From contig NC_088295.1 in assembly GCF_032854445.1 (NCBI RefSeq), forward strand, positions 72,880,028-72,944,027: a stretch of DNA of 64,000 bases. Direction: 5' to 3'. How positions within the stretch are numbered: the first letter of the stretch is position 1; each line of letters starts with the position of its first letter. The notes below the pieces were generated by a model, which was not told the origin of the DNA, searched no databases, and saw only the letters and a program-made list of their open reading frames with translations. Shown here in pieces: positions 34,653 to 64,000 of the stretch. Made by a program: the position numbers and the translations under genes. This DNA comes from Liolophura sinensis. Lineage: Eukaryota; Mollusca; Polyplacophora; Chitonida; Chitonidae.

Positions 34653-36057
34653 TAGCAAAACATATTTCGTATACTATCTAAAAACGATTGTGTAATGTGT
34701 GTATCAGCGGTAGTAAACAAAATAATGTGGATGTGCATTTTTGCCACAACACTGTGTACCACTAGTACACAGAGGATTTTAGAGAGTAATAGGCTTAAAG
34801 GCCTGCTACTTTCAATTTATATATGAACAGGTATAAATAAACCAGATATTCGGTATATCAGTAAAGGAAGTGGCCAAATTCGTGGAAGTGCAAAGAAAGC
34901 AAAAAGGAAAAAAAACTTCCAGCGAATTTTATCACGAGTACCTCAAAACTTCGTTATTGTAATTAAACCACAGTGGTAGCTGGATTCGAACACGCGACCT
35001 CACTGTTCTAGTGCCGCTCAGCACGGGCGAGAACATGGGCTGTTGTATAAAGGCATTGCCTGTCACTTTGTTAATTAGTTTTAATAGAATACTGGGGGGA
35101 CTCATGTTTAACATAATTAACTGTTCGAAAACATGACCACTAGGACTCCATGCAATTTCGCTTCGATATGGCTGAATGCAATAAAGCCAATGTTGTCATT
35201 AAGCCATAATCATTCATATTTCTATTACTGTCCTGGATATTTATGGGCTACCATAACATGACATGCAGAAAACCCGTCTTCATTCATAGGCTAGGTGACT
35301 TGGGCTAAATTCTACAAACAACTTTATTGTAATTTGCGATGATCACTGTTAAATAATAGGCATAGTCAATGACTCAATAGGGCAGGCGTAGGCTATATTT
35401 ATTAAGATATAGACTACCGCTATTTATCCATTTTCGCCTTTAGGCTGATTTTCCCTGTAGGCCTATGGCCTACATCCATATGCTATAGGCCTACACGTAT
35501 TACATCGATGGGCTTATATTTGTTTAAATAAGTTAGGCTACAATGTAAAAAGTAACCGCGTATGCGTCAAGTAGCTGTTGTAGAAGAGGAAGACAAGGTT
35601 ATACCGGAAGGCATAAAACCTTTCTCATATACTCTCATCTTGGAGCATAGAAATTACTCGGTTCATTTATATCCGGGAGCCGGCATCTACGTCATAGATA
35701 TGTCCACAAAAGCATGTGTCAGCAGTGGACAGATCAAAATATCATCGGCCGGCTCCGGGGGCTTGTGACTGTGGGCCGGGTGTTTGCATGTTCTATGAAT
35801 GAACATATTCGCTGTGCAATCTGTTGTCCTCAGATAAAACGAACAGGCGGCGGTTATTTCTTGTGTTTTTTGTTTTTCTTTGTTCTTTTTAGTAAAGGAA
35901 AAGCAGTGCAAATGGGGTGACTGTTTGAACTTTGCGGTTTTCCGGTCTTGTACACTGTCGGCCTACCGGTAGATAAAATTAACCCGTTGAAGATTCCTAG
36001 CAACCACCAGTTGCGAACTAGCGGCTAGGAATCGTGTGCTATGTCTCGAGCGGGTAC

Positions 36058-36077
36058 TGACGTCACGGCTTGACGTC
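36058..36077. promoter_or_regulatory. Tandem CRE in the presumed SIK promoter
   Basis: TGACGTCA at 36058-36065 and TGACGTC at 36071-36077 lie about 160 bp before the SIK start codon, in a stretch richer in CpG than the flanks. Mammalian SIK1 is a known CREB target. The transcription start site here is not known. Confidence 0.6.
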
Positions 36078-36131
36078 TGTACCAGTTTAATAATCGTAAA
36101 AGAGTGGGGAGTGAGCAAGGGAAAGCCATGA

Positions 36132-54703
<18,572 letters not shown>

Positions 54704-57700
54704 CGTTGTGGATGAGAGCATGGAATTAGCCTGATCCAGTTTTTAAGATTTTTAGATCTTAGGGCCTCAAATCAAAAATCACGTAGCACAACATATAGCT
54801 GTCCACTGTCCCATCCATCCATTGTATACGTATTGGATAGGCTGTGGTTGTTAAGTATTTTAGGCAGCCTTACTATTTATTTGAACACTTGTGTTCTGGT
54901 GACTATGTGTTACACATAACAAATGAGTTGTGAAGTTGTGTAATTTTTTAGGGTGTCTGATGATCACAATTGCAGATGATGTTACATTTTTCTTATTTTA
55001 TACCAAAAAGTAAAATGTGGTTACAACAGCAGTTGTGAAGGAATTGTATAATGATTTTTGTTATTTACTTGTGAAATACAGTTTTCAGAGATCATAAGTT
55101 TCATAAGTTTATAAAGAATCAAAAATAACTTCATTTATTGTACTTTGTACATACTTTGTAGGTACCATGTCTGTGTTTGGTTAAACTTTAGACTTAAGGC
55201 ATTGTTTAGTCTAGCAAAGAAAACACAGAGTGATCTATGAGGAGAAATTCTGCAGCATGACTGAACGGCTGTGCTAATCTTTTGTGCGCAGCATGCACTG
55301 TTCAGAGAATGAGATTATTTGTTAAGATTGGTGTAAATCAATTATGTCCCGGTTTCCTCAACCACAATACTGTCTGCTGTGGTATAAATGAAATTAAAGT
55401 AACAATTAAATAAACATACAAACAAATCAAGCAGATTCAGTTGATTTTACAACTTTTTCTGACTTGAAATCATTTTGCATGAAATGAGTGAATCATGCCC
55501 TGATTGATCATGCAACCAAAAGCAAGGTCGTACTGATTACCACCTTATGACTTGGTATACCAGGACGTACAGACCTTTCATGAGATTATTGTTTTTAAAT
55601 GTGTTCACCATTCACATTCTCTGATTGGGCTCCTGTTAGCAGAAAGTTATTCTTTTGTTAAAAAGTGTACGGTTTCTGACTTGTCAAAGGTTAAACTCGG
55701 TTGGCAGAATCTTTTCTCCCGGTGACAGGCATGCAATGTTATTTTTGTTACTCGATGACAATATTTATTGAGGTTGTTGAGTACAATCATGACTCGGTTT
55801 ACGCGTCTGCTTGCAGGAAGCACGCGTAGTGTTATGTGCACTTAGTAACGACCATACCAATGTTTCTTCGCTGCTGGTGGTTACAGTAGGCTCACATAAT
55901 GCTACGAGTGCTTCATGCTAATGGGCCTTTGTATTTATCAAGCAACTTAGGACAGAAGTCATACAGCCCTTAAAAAGCCAAACTCAGAATTGGGAGAACT
56001 GGTTGTTACATTGTCCTGTAGCAAAGAATCAATATACAGCTATAGGTGTGTTTAAATTTTTTGACTTAAGTCCTTAGATGTTCGATAAATATGGGCCCTG
56101 GTTTACTACAAGATATACCGATTCAGGGATCTTTACTGAACTGCATATATTTTCTCATCAAGTTTGTTGCATTTTTTTTGTAATGTGATATCATATGAAT
56201 TTGTGTTACAAAGAATTTCGGATATATTTTGTTCTGTTTATTGCCAAACGAAATATCTTCCAGGTTAGTTGTTATAGGAGTTAATTGTTTTTTGTTCTGG
56301 AGATCATTCCTAAATAGCCCACAGTTTATTTTGAATTACGTCTGCATGTGAGAATCAACTTTCCTTCTCTTGAGTGAAATAAGTAGACGTTAAAGGTATT
56401 CGTTTAGATAATACAAGTCTCATTGTCGTGTACGACAAAGTTTTTCATGTCTCAGAGATTAGTGTTTTCGCATTCATCGGGTATGTTTTATTACGGTGTC
56501 TCTTGACTCCTGTGATTTGGGGCTGGTTTCAGGAAGCACTGCTTGTATCAATACATTGTACACACAGCTGTCATAGCGACAGAGGATCGCTTTCACAAAA
56601 AATCGTAATTACAATATCCCGTAACTTTTGGAAATTACATCTGTGTGTAGTGCCATATGGTGGATGTGTGTTTAGAAAAAAAAGGTTCCGAAAAAGTGCT
56701 TCATACTGTGGGTATAGTAGTCACTTGCATGTGCTACTACAAGGCAGTAGTGAAACATTCCGAAGAATTATAGAAGGATGGATGAAACTTCCAGGTGAAG
56801 TTCAGCAATGTCCAGTCTTCCCCGAGAAGAGATGTTGAAAATGTTGATTTTAAAGCATTACTTAAACTCATTCAACTCTTCGGGTTCAGCTCATTTTTCT
56901 TCATCACAGCATTTTTCGAAAGCGCTTTTCTTTCTATGGAGCATCAAAAGTGCAATTCAGTCGTCAGTTTACCCTGGAAATAGCCAAAGAATATTATACA
57001 AAAAAGTAAACATTGTCCCCATTTTAGGTAAGAATCCAGAATATCTTCAAATTTCAATGCCAAAGACATTGTGTCTGTTGTGTCGCTTTTTGGTTACGTT
57101 TAGGGACAATACCGCTGTATCCTCGGTAACATTGTTCTGCATGAACTGGTCATTCTATTTACTTATTAACTCTTCAAAGCTTTGACTGGCTGTTAGGTGT
57201 AGTGACAGGGATATTGTTTTAATTTGGACACATTGTGCCCATCATTATCTGGCACCATTGCAGTGGTATATGTACTTGAGTACACAGCTTCACGTGTATT
57301 TCACCTATAAGCATGGTGTTTATGTACATATTCGTAAATGCTCTTAGGTACCATTTGGTAGGTAATAAAAGAAGCACCATTTGTAGATGATAAAACAAGG
57401 CAACTAATCCTAAAATATGGGTGTGTCTATAGAAGTGTCTAGCATCACGAGTGGATATTGTTATGGTGTTTAGTGAGACTCGCACGGCTAGGGTATGCAG
57501 GAATTTGGTTTCTCCCTTGAGTCTACTTTTCCACGGTTATCAGGTTATGTTTTATAGGTATTTTATCAAGGTGCCTTTAGTAGCCTTGTTACTCGGAAGT
57601 CATCACACTTTCAATGTAAAGTTGTTATGAATGTATGTATATAGTTCTAAGTTATGAAGGCGAAGGTCTCGTATATATACACACGTATAACTTTGTACAG

Positions 57701-58600
57701 ACTGTTTGGGTAGATGCTCTTTGGATAGAGTGTTTTAATGCGAATCTTTATGCAGCGGCTGTTGTTGTAACTGCCAACTTTTCTACTTGTTTTGAGACTT
57801 GTATATTTTGTGATTTATTTGGTAATCTTATATCATCTGAATGTAGCGGTGAGATTGGCATCATTTTATATGCAGCTGCTCTGGTAACTTGCATAGTTTT
57901 TACCCCTTCAGGTGTGATAAAACATGTTTTTTTTACCCCAGTGTTGATGAATTGATTTCCAGATAGTTCTTGGGTTGTTATTACCTTTTCTTTCATTCAG
58001 ATGGAAACATAGCTCATTTAAGCCCTGCGAAATCCTATGTTGTCTTGTGAATGTCTCTTTACCACGTGTTGCTGCCTTGATAAAAAAAAAAAAAAGTGTG
58101 CAATGAATGGAAAACCATAAACGTACGTAGGTAGGCATATAGCCTTTGTTGGCAGACCGTAACTGATAGGGCTAGTAGAGGAGGTGTTCTAGTGCTTTGT
58201 CTGTATGCACATTTACAATTAAAACCGACTTACTTAATACCTGTGCAATTTTGTTAAGCAATCACTGTAAATGATAAGTGTTGTGTTTGTCGCTAGCTGC
58301 AAGCACGTGTTACCCTAAAAGACCGTATGCTAAGAACATGCACGAAAGACTACAGTGATTGCGTGACTGACTGACTGACTGATTGATTGGCATGGACTGT
58401 CGTGTCAAAGATTTGTTGACAATTTCTACGCACGAGGAACTCAAAAGATGTAACGCTATAGAGATTGTGCTGATAGACCCTCACTGGAACTCTTTGAATG
58501 ATAGTTTCACAGCAATAAAAAAACATTTCAGAATAGCCTTATTTACAGTCTTATTTATTTCTTAGTGTTTATTTACTGTGTCATATTTGTGTGGGTGAGT
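54704..58600 (+). other. SIK 3' UTR and downstream flank
   Basis: AT-rich sequence after the SIK stop. The end of the transcript cannot be set. It includes a SINE-1 fragment (55347-55420), whose tail carries AATAAA, and a (CTGA)n run near 58367-58385. A 136-codon open frame at 56428-56838 has no recognisable motif. Confidence 0.5.
55347..55420 (+). mobile_element. SINE-1 3' fragment
   Basis: CCCGGTTTCCTCAACCACAA, ACTGTCTGCTGTGGTATAAA, then an AATTAAATAAACATAC tail. The sequence is diverged. Confidence 0.6.
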
Positions 58601-58608
58601 TGATTGTT

Positions 58609-58800
58609 AGCGGTACATTATGGAAAAGGAACTCGTTTCTAAAGAGAATTGCGGGCGACACAAACTGGGGGAAGTGAGAATTGATTAATATATCGGTGAG
58701 CGGTGCAGTAGGGAAAAGGAACGTGTTTCCATAGAGAAACTGTCGTATAAGCGAAATATTCCTGATTACGGCGTAAAACACCAATCAAATAAATACACAA
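58609..58800 (+). mobile_element. SINE-1 tail preceded by an internal duplication
   Basis: TGTCGTATAAGCGAAATATT, CCTGATTACGGCGTAAAACA and CCAATCAAATAAAT at 58741-58795 form the SINE-1 3' end. Upstream, two diverged units containing GGAAAAGGAACTCGTTTCTA and GGAAAAGGAACGTGTTTCCA start near 58609 and 58697. Confidence 0.65.
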
Positions 58801-59198
58801 ATTTAGACCTAAAATTCTGAAATATATGCTGAAACCGGGTTCTTTTCTCTAAATCGAGGTCTGCTGAATCAAAATTTGTCCTTCAGCCCAATGGAAATAG
58901 GTTCATATTAAATGGGCAGAAAAAGATCTTCCTTTTTCACCGTGTGAAGGCTGGTACTCGTAATAGAAAGGAAGTATGAACTTAAAAAGGTACAAACCAG
59001 ATAGGCCATGTACTAATTACTCCATTCCTTAACAGTCTGAAGGTTACCCGGGAAAGCAAGGCTATTAACCAGATTGTTTTCCCGTTGAATTTTCTTACCA
59101 TCTCTTTTAATTTATAAGTATGATTACTAATGCCCTGTTAACAGTGTTCAGGAACGTGTGGGATATACCAAGTCTATACCACCTTACGCTGGGGAAAC

Positions 59199-59228
59199 AT
59201 ATATATATGTGTGTGTGTGTGTGTGTGT
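59199..59228. repeat. (TA)n(GT)n microsatellite
   Basis: About five TA and ten GT units. Confidence 0.9.
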
Positions 59229-59511
59229 AAAACTACGGTGTTGGCCTACTAGTGCAGATATCATTTTGTCTAAAGGGGAGAATACTCTTCCTGTCAAACT
59301 TACTTTGACCACAAATCCAAGGTACAGTTTAACAGTAAAAGGTCGTATGCACCATTCGTGAGGAAAAGTTTCGATGGAAATCCGTTCAGGTGATATAATT
59401 TATCGAAGAAATTCTGCAGTCATTTCTGTATTTGATATAAATGTACCTATGGCCGCCATTTGCAGGTATTACCCACTCCGGAAAAACATTCTTATCACCT
59501 ATAATAAGATC

Positions 59512-59765
59512 GTGCTCCGTGGCCAAGTGCTCCGTGGCCCAGTGTTTAGCGCGCTGGCGCAGCATAATGACCCAGGAGCCTCTCACTAATGCGGCCGTTG
59601 TGAGTTCGTCCAGCTCATGTTGGCTTCCTCTCCGGTCTGCTAGCAACCTGCGGATGGTCATGGATTCCCCCGAGCTCTGCCCTTTTTAACCCCACCATGA
59701 TGTTGGCCGCCTTCGTATGAGAGAATTATTCTTCAGTGCGGTAATAAAATCAATCAATAAATATA
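59512..59765 (+). mobile_element. SINE-1, near full length
   Basis: The head is locally duplicated (GTGCTCCGTGGCC occurs twice). It continues through CATAATGACCCAGGAGCCTC and ACCATGATGTTGGCCGCCTT to AATCAATCAATAAATAT. The copy is moderately diverged. Confidence 0.85.
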
Positions 59766-61140
59766 AGGTAGTGTTTTTGAATCCAACTCTCCATGATTCG
59801 GTTGCGATTTTCCCTTAGGAGGTCTGGCAGGTACCGGTCAAATCGTCAATGTTTCTGTAATGGAGAAAGTAGTGTGACGAGTGAATTTTCCGTCTTAAAC
59901 GATAGTAACCAACAATGTTGAAAACTTTATTGCTGTCCTTTATGTAACACGTTCGTGAATTTATAACCGGTTGATTTATACATGCGGACCCAGTTAAAAT
60001 GTGTCGGATATCGGCGTGCATGTTTCTTGGATCTTTGAACACCTACGCTAATTGAACAGGACAGCATGGCGGTAGAACGGACTATGGCATTTGCATGACA
60101 AAGGTAGCGGTTTGCATGGGTGTCTTATGCAAGGTTGGGGTGGTGCGGCGAAAGACAGCTTTATAAGATTCAGGCCACATTATTTCACCATGTAATGCTG
60201 ATTTTGGTGTCTCTGGACACTAAGTGCTCCGTCATACTGCGCTTTCCAGACTTACAATGTACACTCTCTGTAATTTCAAATACTCCTCACAGCGCATGCG
60301 TTGCTCTTTACCTTTTGCTTTACATCACTGCTACCAATAGACAGCTTGACCTTTGGAGCACGTGAGACGCAGGTAGGCTTGCTTAGGATTAGCCTCATCG
60401 CTTGTGTCCTCCCGCGGAACAATTTAATCAGCATTCATCAATACAATTGTTTTAGGTGTTGGTTAGTATCAGGTTGAACATTCTCTAGATACAGAGAATG
60501 CATGTGCAGGTTCAGACGGATTGTTTGTGTTTTCTGACATCCTGCCCTGCCTCATCACAGTGACCCCATTGACCTCGGCGTTGTTCAAGATTTCTGTACA
60601 AAATTTGCTATAATTGGTGACAGTGCTGTAAAGCGAAAGGCAGAGAGCGACGCATGCGCTGTAGGGAGCATGGTAGTTTCCTTAAAAAGAAACTACATTT
60701 TGACAATAGGGTGATGTCACAGCTATCGTTTAATCTGGGTCCTTCGCGGACATCCTGAAACTCTTTACCAAATACATAACTATGCAAATGTAGGTAAGAT
60801 TCAAGCGAGATTGATAAGGAAATTGTTCCGATTTCACATGTGTATGATCGGAATTCGCAAAGATAAGAGTTTAAAATGTATGTCACCATTTTAGAGTATG
60901 TATAATTTGTTTGATATTTTGGTTGTTGTTTAATAACGCTAGAATCGCGATTTTGTCTGTCCGTCTGTTTGTGGGTCGGCCTGTCTCTATCCAAGTCCGG
61001 GCACATCACAGTTGTTTTGCATTTGGTTTTTGGTAGATACAGAGTTAACATAATGTCGCACCTTTTCGTAGTTGCCACGATAACCACACTGCCAATCCAT
61101 CGAAACTATTAAGTATATTACCACGAGCTATTTTTTGATT

Positions 61141-61366
61141 GTGAGGCCTCCGTGCAATGACCCAGGAACCTCTTACCAATGCGATTGCTGTGAATTCAAG
61201 GCCAGCTCATGCTGGTATTCTCTCCGGGGGTACGTTTCAGCAACCAGCGGATGGTCGTGAGTTTTTTTTTTCGTTCTCTCCCCGGTTTCCTCTCACCATA
61301 ATGCTGACCCGGCATATAAGTGGAATATTCTTGAGTACAGAGAAAAACACCAATAAAATAACTAAA
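61141..61366 (+). mobile_element. SINE-1 with deleted A box
   Basis: GAGGCCTCCG is joined directly to TGCAATGACCCAGGAACCTC, so the A-box region of the head is missing. It ends CACCAATAAAATAACTAAAT. The copy would not be transcribed by RNA polymerase III from its own head. Confidence 0.85.
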
Positions 61367-62990
61367 TATTTTCGGATTGAAAAGACAAACTTCCAGTTGG
61401 GCCTATAGAATTAGGAACACATCCAGGTAAAATACCCCACCAGTTCTGAAGTACAAACCCAAACATTTAAATAGATGTAAATATGTTCTATGCAGATTTG
61501 TTAATTATATCCACGGAGATGCCAAAATATTTCAAACACCTTGTTGTTTTTATGTTGTACAGAAATATAACTGAAGTTCTCGAATACATACATAATAAGT
61601 CTACCATGGTACAGTGTTTGATCACAATCTTAGTTTCTGAATGTATATTACTAGTACTGGGTTACTTATTGGACTACACCTATTTGATCAGTGACTAACA
61701 TCCAAACAACTTTCATAGCAACACAGGCAAGGTTTCCACCTCTATAATTTACAAATGTTTGCATGCGTGTGGAATCAATTCCTAAATACAAAATTGCCCC
61801 GCAAAACTGCAATCGACCACAATCACCATGTCTGCCTGTTTTTTGTAATTTTTGTTTATGCGTTGACGACGCTTTAAATCACATTGGCTTAGGAACGGTA
61901 GTATGAGACAATTCATGCGATAAAGGCATAAAATCTTTTTTTTTTATGGGAGAAGAAATAGTAGTAAGGGGACATTTCCATATTCAATTTGGGGGAAAAA
62001 CTGATTGTTTACCATTTTAAATGTGTTGGTTATTCTACCCCGCTGTCAGTTGGGGGTCGTGTGCAAATTTACATGTTAAATAGAGATGACCTTTCAAACA
62101 ACATCGAATGTGTCACGCAACACACCAGCCGGTACGTTCAACTCCCCGAGTAAAATCATGCCGTTTTTGCCTCATTTTCTTCATCTTTTTGTGGTAGAAT
62201 AGATTTCAACATCTTTGTCTTGGTGTCTGAACCTTAATTCATACCTCGTCAAATCCCCCCAAAACGCATTCTCGGGATTTGACGAGGTACGAAACACAGT
62301 TAAGCGGTATCGGGTTACACAACAAACACCGCTATGGCGGTGTTAAACTCTTGAGCATTCGTTTGCACTGATAAACATTTTCCTTTCATGGAAGAAAAAA
62401 AATGAACACACCAACCGAAACGAAGTCTTGTTTCTTATACCTCACGCAGAGTCACCATCTGAACTGAAGTCGTGGGCGTGTGTGGCGATTGGTTGATCAT
62501 ACTTTAATTCCTGCGCTGTTGTGTCCCATAAAAATATTATGGCGAAGTTTTGTTATAATTTTGTCTTCAAATTCTGCAAACGGGGAACAACGTCATTCTT
62601 TCTGTACAGATGTATTGTACAATTATTCAGGATTGGATCAAACTAGAAAATCACATGAGTGCACACATGTCTGGTAGGATATTACGGTATGTACGAGTTT
62701 ATAATTCCATGTACTCTTAGCCAAAAAAGTGAGGGCAATTTCGGAGAATATTGAGACCACGCAAGGTTAAATTTTAGAAAGTTGGCGCCCGGAAGCCAAA
62801 AATCGATCTTTTTATTTTATTTTATCCAATCATCATAAACAGCTACTGGAGGAAATTGGTCATGAATATTTTACTTAATGCTTGTATAATGACGCACTTA
62901 GCTATTTGAAGATTACAGTGTATGTGTATACTTAGCAATTTAGCTAAATTTATAAGCAAGATTATGTAAGCCTTGTTGAAATCTACAGGG
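61367..62990. other. Non-coding flank
   Basis: No gene is recognised. It contains the hairpin at 62242-62289. Confidence 0.5.
62242..62289. repeat. Perfect 16-bp-stem hairpin
   Basis: TACCTCGTCAAATCCC and its exact reverse complement GGGATTTGACGAGGTA are separated by 16 nt. No T-run or gene is next to it. Confidence 0.95.
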
Positions 62991-63003
62991 CCCAGTTGTT
63001 CGA

Positions 63004-63283
63004 GTGAGTGAGTGCGTGCTTGGGGTTTAACATCGTGCTCAACAATTTTTGACGACGAAGGAATACTTAGGGTGTATGTAATATACCTCCTTGTTGCAGG
63101 ACGAATTTCCCCCGCTCTTTTATCTAGTGCTGCTTCACTGAGAAAACTTACCGACTGCAAGTAAGCCGCGTCGCCCGAGCCATTATACTGGTACGGGTCA
63201 ACCAGTCGTTGCACTATCCCCTTAATGCTTAACGCCAAGCGAGGAAGTTACAACTTCCTCTTTTAAAGTCTTTGGTGTGACTC
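63004..63283 (-). mobile_element. SINE-3, 5'-truncated, with target-site duplication
   Basis: The (GTGA)n tail is on the plus-strand left. It lacks the tRNA-like head, ending at GGAGTCACACCAAAGACT on the minus strand. CCCAGTTGTTCGA (62991-63003) and CCCAGTTATTCGA (63284-63296) are a 13-bp duplication with one mismatch. Confidence 0.92.
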
Positions 63284-63296
63284 CCCAGTTATTCGA

Positions 63297-64000
63297 AAGT
63301 GTATTAGCTAATCTTTGTATTAAGTCATTTTTTATATTTAAATTTTTAGCCAAACGCATCAGCCAATGCAGTTCTCCAAAGTCAAAGCATAACAGCAGCA
63401 GTTTTAGTTCATACTTAATATAATGTTACACAATTTTTTTTAGGATAAGCACAAAACTGAAGACTTGGCTTAACTTAAATCTGGCGTTAAGTCTGAAACC
63501 AACTTTGAACAACCGGTCCCAGAGGAGAAGATTGCTTATCAATAACGCTTATTTGTGTATTGCGTTTGAATCATATAATGCGGCAAGGTAGACTGAAAAC
63601 GTACCCTAGTGTAATTGTTGTAAAGACAATAAATAAGTACGGTATGTAGAAGAAATCAAGACATTCAAGAACTCGGACTCAGGGCATGAAAATATAAATG
63701 ATCTCGTAAAACCCTTGGCTCTATTCAGTTTCTCCCATGCGATGTTGTTACACAAAACTGCGGCGATAAATTTGATCTAAGAACTGTTGTGAAGGTACGC
63801 CCATTTTGTGGGAGGCGTACTTGATGATTTATCAGACATCAGAGGGTCTTTATGATTGCGAGATCCACATTATTTGACTGCGGATAATCTATACGCTTGT
63901 CTCATTTGGGCCTGTAATTGTCCAAGATGAGTGCCTTTCTAGTCTTGATTAGACATACGATGTTGTTTAGCCATTATCTCACCGAGGCCACTTTCCCGGG
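63297..64000. other. Non-coding right flank
   Basis: No gene or repeat is recognised in the last 700 bp. Confidence 0.5.

Larger units (their letters stand above)
13961..36065. promoter_or_regulatory. Field of exact CRE palindromes between PSENEN and SIK
   Basis: TGACGTCA occurs exactly at 13961, 16758, 18445, 19193, 21148, 22672, 25006, 28308, 28320, 29430, 33961 and 36058 (start positions), 12 times in 22 kb. Only one other copy was found in the window (39691, in SIK intron 2). Several near-matches (GACGTCA or TACGTCA) are interspersed. These are consensus CREB/ATF sites by sequence; occupancy is unknown. Confidence 0.6.

Noticed and set aside
56428-56838. 136-codon plus-strand frame after SIK
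   Set aside because: No motif, no exon-like borders, and AT-rich codon use like the surrounding non-coding DNA.

Overview
The window is nuclear DNA from an animal. Its genes have introns with GT-AG borders, the introns and spacers are long and AT-rich, and tRNA-derived SINEs with target-site duplications are scattered through it. The proteins read like invertebrate orthologues: the U2AF35 stretch is close to fly U2af38, and the kinase is a SIK2-type salt-inducible kinase. Repeat style, with tRNA SINEs ending in AATAAATA-like or (ACTC)n tails and many TACATGTA palindromes, suggests a lophotrochozoan, probably a mollusc. That assignment is inference.

Three genes are supported. At 280-4104 on the minus strand are the first four coding exons of U2AF1, the small subunit of the splicing factor U2AF; the rest of the gene lies off the left edge. 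At 6395-7806 on the plus strand is a complete three-exon PSENEN (PEN-2, gamma-secretase subunit, 101 aa). The two genes are divergent and appear to share a promoter near 4105-4253. Human U2AF1L4 and PSENEN are arranged the same way. At 36225-54703 on the plus strand is a complete nine-exon SIK2-type kinase gene encoding about 980 aa, with kinase, UBA and Q-rich C-terminal regions and conserved LKB1 and PKA sites.

Between PSENEN and SIK, about 7.8-36 kb, I recognise no gene. This spacer holds a reverse-transcriptase relic (about 8.99-9.88 kb), SINEs of at least three families, a pair of perfect 141-bp inverted repeats 2 kb apart (19632-21843), a degenerate minisatellite (30981-31415), and many exact cAMP-response elements. 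Twelve of the window's 13 TGACGTCA palindromes lie between 13.96 and 36.07 kb, the last one just upstream of the SIK start codon. The SIK introns carry a different word enrichment, with 24 TACATGTA palindromes in 12 kb, plus nested transposons in intron 8. From 54.7 kb to the end I see the presumed SIK 3' UTR and flank, SINEs, and a strong 16-bp-stem hairpin at 62242-62289, but no recognisable gene.

The most interesting regulatory idea is that a kinase known to phosphorylate CREB co-activators (CRTCs) sits next to an unusually dense field of CREB sites. This would fit cAMP-controlled expression and feedback, but it rests on sequence words alone.
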